From Nitrospirota bacterium (GTDB lineage: Bacteria; Nitrospirota; Leptospirillia; Leptospirillales; Leptospirillaceae), in contig JAMCWM010000033.1 of the NCBI GenBank assembly GCA_023481175.1, positions 1 through 63,200 on the forward strand: a stretch of DNA of 63,200 bases, in the 5' to 3' direction. The notes under the pieces are model-generated. The model ran no database searches. It had not been told where the DNA came from and was given only the letters and a program-made list of their open reading frames with translations. Shown here in pieces: positions 25,558 to 34,796 of this stretch. A program made the translations under genes and the position numbers. Numbering within the stretch: the first letter of the stretch is position 1; each line of letters begins with the position of its first letter.

Positions 25558-27371
25558 TGTGCGGAATCATCGGCTACGCTGGCTCGCGAGAACCGGTCGG
25601 CATCGTTCTGGAAGCCCTTTCGCGACTGGAGTACCGGGGGTACGACTCCTCGGGAGTGGCCTATTTCGGGTCGGATGGAAAGGTGTCCGTCGCCCGGGCC
25701 TCCGGCAAGCTCTCCCGCCTCTCCGAAGCTCTTCAGGGAACGACGGGGATCCCGGACGTCGCGATCGGCCACATCCGGTGGGCAACCCACGGGGCCCCGA
25801 CCGAAGAAAACGCCCATCCCCACCGGTCCGGCCCGATCGTCCTGGTGCACAACGGCATCATCGAGAACGAGCGGGCTCTCAGAAGGGAGCTGGTCGGGCA
25901 AGGGTACGTGTTTTCCTCCGAGACGGATACCGAGGTTCTGGCCCACCTTATTCTTCGGGCCTACCGGGAAGAGGGTGATCTTTCGCAGGCGGTCCGGAAG
26001 GGGCTGGCATCCGTCGAAGGGAGCTATGCCCTGGCTGTTCTGTGCGAGGAGGCTCCCGGCCAGCTGGTGGCCGTCCGGAAAGGGGCTCCCCTGATTCTTG
26101 GGGAGGCTTCGGGAGAATATTTCGTGGCCTCCGACGTGCCGGCCTTTCTCAAATGGACTCGACGGGTCATGCCGCTTCCTCCGGAGGTGGTCGCGACCCT
26201 TTCCCCGGAAGGCTTGTCGTTGTGCCGTCTTTCCGATGGCCAACCCGTCCCGGCCGTCTTCGAGGAGGTGCCCTGGGATCCGGTCCAGGCGGAGAAGGGC
26301 CATTACCGGCACTTCATGGAAAAAGAGATCTTCGAGGGTCCCCGGGCGATCATGGACACCCTCGAGGGGCGCCTCGGAGAAGAGAACTCCCGGGTTTTTC
26401 TTCCCGAGCTTGTCCGGCTGGGCCCCAATCCGACGGAAATCGTCTTCGTCGCCTGCGGAACGTCCTACCATGCCGCCCTTCTGGGCCGGCTGATGATCGA
26501 GGCGCTCTCTCCCGTTCCGGTCCGGGTCGAGATCGCCTCCGAGTTCCGCTATCGCCCCCTGCGATTCCGGAAGGGAGCCTGGGTCGTCGGGATCAGCCAG
26601 TCAGGGGAAACCGCCGATACCCTGGGCGCCCTTGAGGTGGCCCGGAGGGAAGGGTATCTGACCGTCGGCGTCACAAATGTCGGGGGGTCCTCCATTACCC
26701 GTGAAACGGAGGCGGTCCTTCTGACCCGGGCCGGTCCGGAGATCGGGGTCGCCTCCACCAAGGCCTTCATCGCCCAGGTGACCCTCGTCTGGCTGCTCGC
26801 CCTTTATCTCGGCCGGAGGGAGTCTTCCGAAGTTCGGGACTCTCTGGGGCTGCTCGTCCGTTCCCCGGCCCGTCTGGAAGGATTCCTGGGGGCGATCGTT
26901 CCGGCCGAGATCGACCGGATGTCCCGCCAGATCCTGGAGGCCCGTTTTGTCATTTTTATCGGCCGGGGAGTCGACTATCCCCTGGCGATCGAGGGGGCTC
27001 TCAAGATGAAGGAGATCACTTACCGTCCGGCCGACGGATATCCCGGAGGGGAACTCAAGCACGGTCCCATCGCCCTGGTGGAGCCGGGGGTCCTGGTGGT
27101 CGCGCCACTGGTGGATTCCCGTCTCCGCCCCAAGGAAACCTCCAATATCCGCGAGATCGAGGCCCGCGGCGGGACCGTCCTCACCATCGGTCCGGCCGGG
27201 AGCGGCCCGGAGGATCTCGTCCCCTCCTTCCTCCTTCCCGAGACCTCCGGATGGGACGGAGTCTTTTTTGCTTCGGCGGTGCTTCAGCTTCTGGCCTACC
27301 GGGCCGCCTTCCTGGCGGGAAACGATGTGGACCAGCCCCGAAACCTGGCCAAGTCCGTAACCGTCGAATAA
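25557..27371 (+). CDS. glmS: GlmS, glutamine:fructose-6-phosphate aminotransferase
   Basis: A 604-residue GlmS, catalysing fructose-6-P plus glutamine to glucosamine-6-P. The mature N-terminus MCGIIGYAG supplies the Cys2 nucleophile of the glutaminase domain, with 'GHIRWATHGAP' and 'HNGIIENE' downstream. The isomerase half has two SIS modules with 'ACGTSYHAALLG', 'SQSGETADTLGAL', 'STKAFIAQVT' and the C-terminal 'LAKSVTVE'. The glmS ribozyme known from Firmicutes is not expected, because glmU overlaps the start directly. It is co-translated with glmU. Confidence 0.96.
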   Translation: MCGIIGYAGSREPVGIVLEALSRLEYRGYDSSGVAYFGSDGKVSVARASGKLSRLSEALQGTTGIPDVAIGHIRWATHGAPTEENAHPHRSGPIVLVHNGIIENERALRRELVGQGYVFSSETDTEVLAHLILRAYREEGDLSQAVRKGLASVEGSYALAVLCEEAPGQLVAVRKGAPLILGEASGEYFVASDVPAFLKWTRRVMPLPPEVVATLSPEGLSLCRLSDGQPVPAVFEEVPWDPVQAEKGHYRHFMEKEIFEGPRAIMDTLEGRLGEENSRVFLPELVRLGPNPTEIVFVACGTSYHAALLGRLMIEALSPVPVRVEIASEFRYRPLRFRKGAWVVGISQSGETADTLGALEVARREGYLTVGVTNVGGSSITRETEAVLLTRAGPEIGVASTKAFIAQVTLVWLLALYLGRRESSEVRDSLGLLVRSPARLEGFLGAIVPAEIDRMSRQILEARFVIFIGRGVDYPLAIEGALKMKEITYRPADGYPGGELKHGPIALVEPGVLVVAPLVDSRLRPKETSNIREIEARGGTVLTIGPAGSGPEDLVPSFLLPETSGWDGVFFASAVLQLLAYRAAFLAGNDVDQPRNLAKSVTVE

Positions 27372-27391
27372 AATCTGAGGAGTTTTTTGCC

Positions 27392-28723
27392 ATGGCCCAT
27401 GACTGGACAATAGAAACAGAACCCCTTGTTCCGGGGAAGGTCGAGGTCGTGATTCCGTCCTTCTCTCCGGATGGCACAAAGATCGCCTTTGTCCGCCTGA
27501 CGGATCCGGACACCATTCACGAAACCCGCGACCTGGGGTGCCTGACCGTTCTCGACGCCAAGAGCCGCGAGGTCATTCATGACGTGGGGAAGAACCTGGT
27601 CGCGGTCAACTACCGGGAGCGGGGGCGGGGAGCGAACGAACTGGTCTATGTCTGGTCCCCTGACAGCCGCTACGTCACCTTTCACCAGGACCGGCCCAAC
27701 TGGGAACATCACGGGGCCCGCTGGTCCCTTCAACGCCTCGACACCCTGACGGGGTCCGTGGATCCCTTTCCTTTCGACTCCGATGCGATCCGTCCCCAGT
27801 CCCTTCTTCCCTCACCCTCGGGAAGGCTTCTGGCCATCCATACCCGTCAGCGATGGAAGCCCTACACCCGGAAGATTCTCTGGAAAACCACCCATCACAT
27901 GGTCCTGGGTGATCAGCTTCTGGTCTGCGGTCCCCTGGGGGAGAATCCCGTCAACGCGATCGACTGGCCGACCGAGCGCTACGGACAGGAAGAGGCCCTG
28001 GGAGACTTCCACTGGTCTCCGACGGAGGACAGGCTCGCCTATATTGTCCGTTTCAAGGAGGGACGGTTCCGTGAGGAGTGCCTTCTCTTCCTCTGGGAGC
28101 CCGGATCTGCCTCCCGGCAGATCTTCCGCACCTCCGAGCACCTCGACCACTTTTCCTTCTCCCCCGACGGGCGCTCGCTCTGGTTTCATACCCGCGACAG
28201 GCGTGTCGAAAATCCCCAGAAGCGGAACACCCTTCACCGGCTCGACCTCGAGAGCGGAGAAGACCATGTCCTTCTCGAGCACCGGGAGTTCTTCTATCCC
28301 CTTCTCGCGGGAGCCGGGAAAGAGGTGCTGATGGAGATGCAGCTTGAAGCGGGAGGGCGGGGAATTGCCCTGTACAATACGGAAACCCAAACGACCGTTC
28401 CGGTGGTCAAGACGGGATACAGCCTTTACCCCCTCTGGTCCCCCACGGGTGAGGCCTTTCTGTATCTCCGGACAAAGCCCGACTCCAAACCCTTCTGGAC
28501 CTGGCCGACCGAGCCCTTCCTCCAGCGGGTGTCGGGGGGGGCGCCGAACCGGGTGCTTCCCGTCGACGCCACGGCGAAGCTCGTGAACTGCCGTCCGGCC
28601 TTCTCCCCATCGGGTCGGGAAATCCTCTTTGTTGCCAAGGACGAGGAGGAGGAGTCATCGGACCGCTTTGCCGGCCTCTGGCTCTCCCGCATCCTCGAAT
28701 CCGGGGGAGCCGCGTCCTCTTGA
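27392..28723 (+). CDS. Cytoplasmic TolB/PD40-like beta-propeller protein
   Basis: A 443-residue protein without a signal peptide, made of propeller blades: 'VVIPSFSPDGTKIAFVRLTD', 'YVWSPDSRYVTFHQD', 'DFHWSPTEDRLAYIVRF', 'HFSFSPDGRSLWFHTRD', 'LYPLWSPTGEAFLYLRT' and 'FSPSGREILFVAKD', the 'SPDG' turn being the PD40 hallmark. TolB itself is periplasmic, so this is a cytoplasmic relative, possibly a protein-interaction scaffold or inactive peptidase-type propeller. ATG 27392 follows GAGGAG, 20 bases after glmS. It overlaps the helicase start by four bases (TTGA). Confidence 0.72.
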   Translation: MAHDWTIETEPLVPGKVEVVIPSFSPDGTKIAFVRLTDPDTIHETRDLGCLTVLDAKSREVIHDVGKNLVAVNYRERGRGANELVYVWSPDSRYVTFHQDRPNWEHHGARWSLQRLDTLTGSVDPFPFDSDAIRPQSLLPSPSGRLLAIHTRQRWKPYTRKILWKTTHHMVLGDQLLVCGPLGENPVNAIDWPTERYGQEEALGDFHWSPTEDRLAYIVRFKEGRFREECLLFLWEPGSASRQIFRTSEHLDHFSFSPDGRSLWFHTRDRRVENPQKRNTLHRLDLESGEDHVLLEHREFFYPLLAGAGKEVLMEMQLEAGGRGIALYNTETQTTVPVVKTGYSLYPLWSPTGEAFLYLRTKPDSKPFWTWPTEPFLQRVSGGAPNRVLPVDATAKLVNCRPAFSPSGREILFVAKDEEEESSDRFAGLWLSRILESGGAASS

Positions 28724-31008
28724 GCCACTCCGAGTCCCCCGAGGTTCCCCTCAACCCCGAACAGGCGGCGGCGGTCTTTCATGAGGGGGGTCCCCTTCTC
28801 GTTCTGGCTCCCGCGGGGTCCGGGAAGACCCGGGTCGTGATCGAACGCCTCCTCTCCCTGATCTCGCGTTCGGGAGAAGGGGGGGAGCGTTTCTTTGTCG
28901 CCACCTTTACGCGCAAGGCGGCCGGCGAGCTCGTCGAGAGGATCTCCCGGAAGATCCCGGGAACACGTTTGCCCTGGGTGGGAACCTTCCACTCCCTTTC
29001 GGCCCGGCTTTTGCGAAGGTTCTCCAAAGAGGCCGGCCTCTCCCCGGACTTTACGATCTTCGACTCCGGAGACCAGAAGGCTCTGGTCCGGGAGATCATG
29101 AAGCGTCACCGGATCACCGACGAGGACCTGAACCCCCAGGATGCCCTTCGACAGATCGGACGCTGGAAAAACGCCAGGCAGAGGCCGGGCCCCGATCTCT
29201 CCCGGCGCCTTTTCGGGACGAACCGGTGGTTCGCCACCTGCTACGAGGAGTACGAAAAGGGGCTCGAGGCAAGTCGCGCCCTGGACTACGACGACCTCCT
29301 CCTCCGGCTCGTCGCCCTTCTGGGCGGAAGTCCCGAAGTCGCCGGAGCCCTTCGGGAGCAGTTCCACCACATTCTCGTGGACGAATACCAGGACACCAAC
29401 CCCCTTCAGGAAGAGCTGATCCGTCTTCTCTCCCGGAACAGGACTAACGTGACGGTCGTGGGAGACGACGACCAGAGCATCTACCAGTTCCGTGGGGCGG
29501 ACATCGCCCACATCCGCTCCTTCGGAGAGCACTACCCAGGGGCCCGCCGTGTCCTTCTCTCCCGGAACTACCGCTCCACGCCCACGATCGTTTCGGCCGC
29601 CTCCGCGGTCATCGCCCGAAACGGAAAACGTTACGAAAAAGAAGTTCAGGCCGTCCGGGGAACGGGGGTTCCCGTCTTCATGAAGGAGCTTTCATCGGAG
29701 GAGGAGGAGGCGGAATACGTCTGCCACAGGGTTCGGGAGTGGACAAAAACGGGCGGACGATACGGCGATTCGGCCGTCCTTTTCCGCACCCATGCCCAGG
29801 CCATTCCGCTTGAAAAGGCCTTTTCGCTTGCGGGAATCCCCTTTTACCGCAAGGGGGGCGGAGGATTTTTCGAGGGACGGGAGGTCAAGGATCTCCTGGC
29901 CTATCTTCGGGTCATGGCCAACCCTTTCGACCGCGTGAGTCTCTCCCGGATATTGAATGTGCCCGCGCGGGGGCTGGGGGAGAAGGCCCAGGAAACCCTG
30001 AGAAGGCTGGGAGAGGATCTGCCCGGAGCTTCGGCCCCGGAGATTCTTGAACGCCTGGCTCTCGAACAGCGGCGGGGGGGGACCCTCCCGGATCTTGCCG
30101 CGCTCCTTTCGGAGGGCATCTCCCGGGCGCACGGCCTGGAGCTTCCCCGGACCCTTCTCGAAGAGGTCCTCCTCCGGACCGATTACCGGGGATGGGTGGT
30201 CCAGGCAAGCCATGATCCGGAAGAGCGGGAGAGAAGGCTTGAGGCCGTTTCGGAGCTTCTCCGCATGACGGGAGAATTCTCGCCGGCTCCGGGAGAGGAC
30301 CGGACGCCCCTGTCGGCCTTTCTCGAAGATATCGCCCTGGCCCAGCAGGAACCGGGGATGGCCGACGACGGGGGCCGCGTCGCCCTGATGACGATCCACC
30401 AGTCCAAGGGGCTGGAGTTCGACCAGGTCTTTGTCGTCGGTCTCGAGGACCAGATTCTTCCCATCCGGGGAAAATCGCCCACCGATGTCGAGGAGGAACG
30501 GCGCCTTTTTTATGTGGCCATGACACGGGCCCGGCTCCGCCTCCATATCTCCTGGTGCCAGACCCGGCGAATGTATGGACGAACCCACTCCCATCCGCCC
30601 TCGCCCTTTCTTCGGGACATTCCGCGCGATCTTGTGGAAGGCGACCTTCCCTCCGCGGTGAGGTCTGACCGGGAGACGGCCCGGGCGGCCAGTCGGCCCT
30701 GGGAGATCCGTCGCTCCGGCACCGCGCCGTCCGGCGCTTCGGGGTTCCGGCCAAAAGCCTCCGAGAGGACCCAGGCCCCTCCAAGGGTCCCTGTCCGGGA
30801 AGAATCCGCCAGGAGGGAGCCCGAGAGAGTCCGGGCGCGCCGTCCCGAGTGGATCGGGCGGAAGGTCCGCCATCCCCGCTTCGGAGAGGGGGAGGTCCTG
30901 GACGCCTTTTCCCCCGATCCCGATCTTGAAGTGGTCATCCGATTTTCCGACGGTGCCTCCCGGACCCTGCTTGCCAGGGTGGCCAACCTGACGATTCTCG
31001 AAGGGTAG
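28720..31008 (+). CDS. uvrD: UvrD/PcrA-type superfamily 1 DNA helicase
   Basis: A 762-residue SF1A 3'-5' helicase for nucleotide-excision and mismatch repair and replication-fork clearance. Motifs are in order: Q-motif 'LNPEQAAAV', Walker A 'APAGSGKTRVV', Ia 'TFTRKAAGEL', II 'ILVDEYQDTN', III 'GDDDQSIYQFRGA', IV 'LSRNYRS', V 'MTIHQSKGLEFDQVFV', VI 'VAMTRARLRL'. A poorly conserved Arg-rich linker (about residues 650-710) leads to the C-terminal Tudor-like 'VRHPRFGEGEVL' domain seen in PcrA/UvrD, which contacts RNA polymerase. TTG 28720 overlaps the preceding stop. Length is close to typical (720-760). Confidence 0.93.
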   Translation: MSHSESPEVPLNPEQAAAVFHEGGPLLVLAPAGSGKTRVVIERLLSLISRSGEGGERFFVATFTRKAAGELVERISRKIPGTRLPWVGTFHSLSARLLRRFSKEAGLSPDFTIFDSGDQKALVREIMKRHRITDEDLNPQDALRQIGRWKNARQRPGPDLSRRLFGTNRWFATCYEEYEKGLEASRALDYDDLLLRLVALLGGSPEVAGALREQFHHILVDEYQDTNPLQEELIRLLSRNRTNVTVVGDDDQSIYQFRGADIAHIRSFGEHYPGARRVLLSRNYRSTPTIVSAASAVIARNGKRYEKEVQAVRGTGVPVFMKELSSEEEEAEYVCHRVREWTKTGGRYGDSAVLFRTHAQAIPLEKAFSLAGIPFYRKGGGGFFEGREVKDLLAYLRVMANPFDRVSLSRILNVPARGLGEKAQETLRRLGEDLPGASAPEILERLALEQRRGGTLPDLAALLSEGISRAHGLELPRTLLEEVLLRTDYRGWVVQASHDPEERERRLEAVSELLRMTGEFSPAPGEDRTPLSAFLEDIALAQQEPGMADDGGRVALMTIHQSKGLEFDQVFVVGLEDQILPIRGKSPTDVEEERRLFYVAMTRARLRLHISWCQTRRMYGRTHSHPPSPFLRDIPRDLVEGDLPSAVRSDRETARAASRPWEIRRSGTAPSGASGFRPKASERTQAPPRVPVREESARREPERVRARRPEWIGRKVRHPRFGEGEVLDAFSPDPDLEVVIRFSDGASRTLLARVANLTILEG

Positions 31009-31055
31009 GGACGGCAGACGGCATCGCCAGGGGTTTTTCGGAGACCGGAAAATAT

Positions 31056-31064
31056 TGCTATAAT
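31056..31064 (+). promoter_or_regulatory. Extended -10 promoter for the gat operon
   Basis: TGCTATAAT: a consensus TATAAT with the extended TGn element. No good -35 is visible. The leader of about 55 bases to the gatC GTG begins with the hairpin GGGGAGTCTCCCC. Confidence 0.6.
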
Positions 31065-31125
31065 TGGGGAGTCTCCCCGAAAAGGGGTCCCGAAAGCCCG
31101 TTCAAATTCCGAAAGGACGTGTATT

Positions 31126-31419
31126 GTGAATCTTTCCAGAACCGATGTCCTCCATGTCGCCCGGCTTTCCGCCCTGGCGCTGTCGGAGGCCGAGGTGGCG
31201 AGGATGACCGGCGAACTGTCGGCCATCATAAATTATGTCGAAGGGCTGTCCGCGGTCGATTTGTCAGGAGAGTCGCGAGAGGGAGACCTTCTTCTGCCGA
31301 CGGCCTTGGCCCCGGACAGTCCGGTGCCCTCTCTCTCGACCGAGGGGGCCCTGGCCGGCGCTCCGGACCGCTCAGGAGCCTTTTTTAAGGTTCCGCGAAT
31401 TCTTGAAGAAGGTCGGTGA
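31126..31419 (+). CDS. gatC: GatC, subunit C of Glu-tRNA(Gln)/Asp-tRNA(Asn) amidotransferase
   Basis: A 97-residue GatC that stabilises GatA on GatB in the amidotransferase which converts misacylated Glu-tRNA(Gln) (or Asp-tRNA(Asn)) to the cognate form. The family core 'VLHVARLSALALSEAEVARM', 'LSAIINYVEGLSAVDL' and 'ILEEGR' at the end are present, with length typical (95-100). GTG 31126 follows AAAGGA. It is first in a long operon; panD begins three bases after its stop, which is an unusual insertion between gatC and gatA. Confidence 0.9.
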   Translation: MNLSRTDVLHVARLSALALSEAEVARMTGELSAIINYVEGLSAVDLSGESREGDLLLPTALAPDSPVPSLSTEGALAGAPDRSGAFFKVPRILEEGR

Positions 31420-31422
31420 CAC

Positions 31423-31809
31423 ATGCTGAGATCCTTTTTGCGCTCAAAGATCCACCGGGCCACCGTGACCCAGTCCGAACTCGAATACGAGGGAAGCCTG
31501 ACGCTCGATACCGACCTCATGGAGGCGGCCGGGATCCTTCCCTTTGAAGAAGTGGTCATCAGCAACCTCAATAACGGGGAACGCTTCTCCACCTATGTCA
31601 TCGAGGGGAAAAAAGGCTCCGGAACCCTCTGTTTGAACGGGCCGACCGCCCGGAAAGGGGCCGTCGGAGACCGGGTCATCATCTTCTCCTACGGGATGCT
31701 CTCCCCGGAAGAGGTTCCCCGCCACCGCCCGGTCATCGTGATGGTGGACGGGAAAAATGCGATCAAAAGCCGGAAAACGGCGGGTTCGGACAACGGGGAG
31801 GGCCGGTGA
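31423..31809 (+). CDS. panD: PanD, aspartate 1-decarboxylase proenzyme
   Basis: A 128-residue pyruvoyl enzyme making beta-alanine from aspartate for pantothenate/CoA synthesis. The self-cleavage site is exactly placed: Gly24-Ser25 within 'LEYEGSLTLD', where Ser25 becomes the pyruvoyl group. Lys9 (SKIHRA), Tyr58-type and 'NGPTARKGAVGD' family residues are also present. It sits between gatC and gatA: ATG three bases after gatC and last four bases overlapping gatA's GTG (GTGA). Expression is thus tied to the amidotransferase genes. Confidence 0.95.
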   Translation: MLRSFLRSKIHRATVTQSELEYEGSLTLDTDLMEAAGILPFEEVVISNLNNGERFSTYVIEGKKGSGTLCLNGPTARKGAVGDRVIIFSYGMLSPEEVPRHRPVIVMVDGKNAIKSRKTAGSDNGEGR

Positions 31810-33305
31810 AGAATCCTTTTTTCTCCTCCCTTGCGGACTTTGCCCAAGGCCGGGATGAAAGGCGTTTCACGATTGAGGAGGTGACCCGGTACTTTCTCTC
31901 CTGCACGGAGGCGCTCAACCCGTCCATGAACGTCTGTCTGTCGATCAATTCCAACGCCGTCAATCGGGCCCGCCAGCTTGACGCGAGGCTTGCCAGAAAC
32001 GGGGCCGAATCCCCTTTCTACGGGTATCCCGTCATGCTCAAGGACAATCTCGAGATGGAGGGGGTCCCGACAACCTGTGCCTCGAAGATCCTGTCCGGAT
32101 ACGTGTCCCGGCGGACCTCGACCGCGGTGTCGAGGCTTCTCTCTCGCGGGGTCGTCGTCCTGGGGAAGACCAATCTCGACGAATTCGCCATGGGCTCCTC
32201 GACCGAGAATTCCGCCTTTGGTCCGACGAGAAATCCCTGGAATCCCGCCCGTGTCCCGGGCGGGTCTTCGGGAGGATCGGCGGCGGCTGTGGCCGCGGGA
32301 CTCGCCCCTCTCTCGCTGGGTTCGGACACCGGCGGCTCGATCCGGCAGCCTGCCGCCTTTTGCGGAGTTCTCGGGGTGAAGCCGACCTACGGGAGAATCT
32401 CCCGCGCGGGACTCGTGGCCTTTTCCTCATCTCTCGACCAGATCGGTCCCTTTGCAGGGACGGCTTCCGATGCTCTCGAGGCGCTGGTCGCGATGTCCGG
32501 GAAAGACCCGCTGGACATGACCACGGCAGACCGGGATCCCTCTGAAATGCACGCCGACTTCCGTGTGACGGAGGTGGACGGACTTCGGGTCGGGATTCCG
32601 GAGGAGCTGTTCGGAGAGGGGCTGGATCCCTCCATACGCGACCGTCTCCGGGAGCTCAGGGATTCGCTTTCCGGGTCGGGATCGCGGGAGGTGCCGATCA
32701 CGCTCCCCCATTCCCGGTACGGGATCAATGTCTATTACCTTCTGGCAACGTCCGAAGCCTCCTCGAACCTTTCCCGCTTCGACGGGGTCCGGTACGGATT
32801 CCGGGCGAAAAATCCCGCGGATCTTCGCGCGATGTACGAGGAGACACGGGACCAGGGGTTCGGAGATGAGGTCAAACGGAGGATTCTCCTGGGGACCTTT
32901 GCCCTGTCGGCCGGCTATCAGGAGGCCTTCTACCGCAAGGCCCGGAAGGTGCAGTCCCTCATCAGGCGGGACTTTCTCCAGGCCTTTGAAGGCTGCGACC
33001 TGATCCTGACGCCCACGTCGCCCACCCCTCCCTTCGCCTTCGGGGAGAAAACGGGAGATCCCCTGTCGATGTATCTCTCCGATGTCTATACGATTACGGC
33101 GAATCTTGCAGGACTTCCGGCCCTTTCCGTTCCCGTGGGGGTCGACTTCCAGGGACTGCCCGTGGGGGCGCACCTGATCGGGCCTCCCTGGTCCGAAGGG
33201 CGCCTCCTGAAGGTGGCGGACCGGATCGCGGAATTTTATCCCATGCCCCTTCCGGAGGTCCACGCGGGTCACCTTCCCGGTCACCGGGACGGAGGTCTCC
33301 GATGA
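31806..33305 (+). CDS. gatA: GatA, amidase subunit of the tRNA-dependent amidotransferase
   Basis: A 499-residue amidase-signature enzyme that releases ammonia from glutamine for GatB. The Ser-cisSer-Lys triad is clear: Lys79 in 'PVMLKDNLEMEG', and the serines in 'RVPGGSSGGSAAAV' and 'LGSDTGGSIRQPAAFCG'. Substrate loops 'TNLDEFAMGSSTENSAFG' and 'LDQIGPFAGTASDA' match GatA closely. GTG 31806 overlaps panD's end and the stop overlaps gatB by four bases (ATGA), so the three Gat genes plus panD are one translationally linked unit. Confidence 0.95.
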   Translation: MKNPFFSSLADFAQGRDERRFTIEEVTRYFLSCTEALNPSMNVCLSINSNAVNRARQLDARLARNGAESPFYGYPVMLKDNLEMEGVPTTCASKILSGYVSRRTSTAVSRLLSRGVVVLGKTNLDEFAMGSSTENSAFGPTRNPWNPARVPGGSSGGSAAAVAAGLAPLSLGSDTGGSIRQPAAFCGVLGVKPTYGRISRAGLVAFSSSLDQIGPFAGTASDALEALVAMSGKDPLDMTTADRDPSEMHADFRVTEVDGLRVGIPEELFGEGLDPSIRDRLRELRDSLSGSGSREVPITLPHSRYGINVYYLLATSEASSNLSRFDGVRYGFRAKNPADLRAMYEETRDQGFGDEVKRRILLGTFALSAGYQEAFYRKARKVQSLIRRDFLQAFEGCDLILTPTSPTPPFAFGEKTGDPLSMYLSDVYTITANLAGLPALSVPVGVDFQGLPVGAHLIGPPWSEGRLLKVADRIAEFYPMPLPEVHAGHLPGHRDGGLR

Positions 33306-34792
33306 GCGGCGCGTCCGGACCTCTTTTCAGAGGGTGGGAAGTCGTGGTGGGACTTGAGGTGCACACCCAGCTCCTGACTAAGACAAAGCTCTTCTGTCGT
33401 TGCGAAAACCGTTTCGGGGCCCCCCCCAACACGCTGGTCTGTCCTGTCTGTCTCGGCCATCCCGGGACTCTCCCGGTCCTCAACGGGGAGGCGGTGCGTC
33501 TTGGCGTCCGGGCCGGACTTGCCGCCGGATGCCGGGTCTCCCCCGTCAGCACCTTCGAGCGAAAACACTATTTCTACCCGGACCTTCCGAAGGGATACCA
33601 GATCTCCCAGTACGCCCAGCCCCTTTTGACCGGGGGGGGCCTTCGCATCCGGACGGAGACGGGAGAGCGGACGATCCGGATCCACCGCATGCACCTCGAG
33701 GAGGATGCCGGGAAAAACCTTCACGCGGGCCTTCCCGACAGGAGCCATGTGGACCTGAACCGCGCCGGCGTTCCGCTTCTCGAGATCGTCTCGGAGCCGG
33801 ACATCCGGAGTCCGGATGAGGCGGTCGACTATCTCAAACGCCTTCGCCAGCTTCTCCGGGCCACGAAAGTCTCGGACGGCAACATGGAGGAAGGCTCCTT
33901 CCGTTGCGACGTCAACCTGTCGATCCGCCGGGCGGGAGCAAAAGACTTCGGGACTCGGGTTGAAATCAAGAACGTCAACTCGTTCCGCTTTGTTCACAAG
34001 GCCATGGTCTACGAGATCGAACGCCAGATCGAGGCCGTGGAGTCGGGGGAGAAAATCCTTCAGGAGACCCGTCTGTTCGACCCCGTTTCAGGCCGGACGA
34101 AGTCCATGCGAAGCAAGGAGGAGGCCCTCGACTACCGGTACTTCCCGGAGCCGGATCTTCCCCTTCTTGTTCTGGAACCCTCCCTTGTCGAGGAGGAACG
34201 GGGCGCCCTTCCCGAACTCCCCGAACAGCGGATGGAGCGTTTTTGTGAGGAAATCGGTCTTGCACGGGCCGATGCGGAAATTCTTGTGGCCGAAGAGGCG
34301 ATCGCCCTCTATTTCGAAGAGGGCCTTCAGCGTTTCAGGACCACCATCCCGGAGAAGGAGGGGCTCAGAAAAGCCCGGGAGAGATGGACTTCCTTCGTCG
34401 TCTCCGAGGTTCTCCGGGAGTTCAACCGCCGGGGAGAGGAGGTGCTTTCCGGACCCACCGCCGTGACGCAAACGGTGGACCTTATCGAACGGGTCCTCGC
34501 CGGCTCCTTGTCTTTTTCCCAGGCCAAGGAGGTTTACAGCCGGGCCGTGGAGGAAAGGAAGACTCCGGTCCTTTTGGTCGAGGAGCTTGGTCTCTCCCAG
34601 GTTTCCGGTGAAGGGGAGCTTTTGGCGCTGGTCGAGGCCGTCCTTTCCGAGAATCCGTCCGAAGTGGCAGCCTACCGGGGAGGAAAGGACCGGCTATTCG
34701 GATTTTTTGTGGGAGCGGTGATGAAAAAATCCCGAGGGAAGGCCAATCCGGAGAAGGTGAACGACCTTCTTCGGGACAAGCTGAAAGGGTAG
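33302..34792 (+). CDS. gatB: GatB, kinase/transamidase subunit of the tRNA-dependent amidotransferase
   Basis: A 496-residue GatB, which phosphorylates the misacylated tRNA carboxylate and transfers ammonia. The cradle domain opens with 'VVVGLEVHTQLLTKTKLFCRC' and 'NTLVCPVCLGHPGTLPVLN', giving CxC and CxxC zinc-type cysteines, and continues with 'HRMHLEEDAGKNLH', 'LNRAGVPLLEIVSEPD' and 'DYRYFPEPDLP'. The C-terminal YqeY-like tail ends 'FFVGAVMKKSRGKANPEKVNDLL'. ATG 33302 overlaps gatA. Presence of GatCAB suggests this organism lacks GlnRS and/or AsnRS. Confidence 0.95.
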   Translation: MSGASGPLFRGWEVVVGLEVHTQLLTKTKLFCRCENRFGAPPNTLVCPVCLGHPGTLPVLNGEAVRLGVRAGLAAGCRVSPVSTFERKHYFYPDLPKGYQISQYAQPLLTGGGLRIRTETGERTIRIHRMHLEEDAGKNLHAGLPDRSHVDLNRAGVPLLEIVSEPDIRSPDEAVDYLKRLRQLLRATKVSDGNMEEGSFRCDVNLSIRRAGAKDFGTRVEIKNVNSFRFVHKAMVYEIERQIEAVESGEKILQETRLFDPVSGRTKSMRSKEEALDYRYFPEPDLPLLVLEPSLVEEERGALPELPEQRMERFCEEIGLARADAEILVAEEAIALYFEEGLQRFRTTIPEKEGLRKARERWTSFVVSEVLREFNRRGEEVLSGPTAVTQTVDLIERVLAGSLSFSQAKEVYSRAVEERKTPVLLVEELGLSQVSGEGELLALVEAVLSENPSEVAAYRGGKDRLFGFFVGAVMKKSRGKANPEKVNDLLRDKLKG

Positions 34793-34796
34793 TTCC

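Noticed and set aside
25520..25560. glmS ribozyme
   Set aside because: glmU overlaps the glmS ATG by one base, leaving no leader for a ribozyme.
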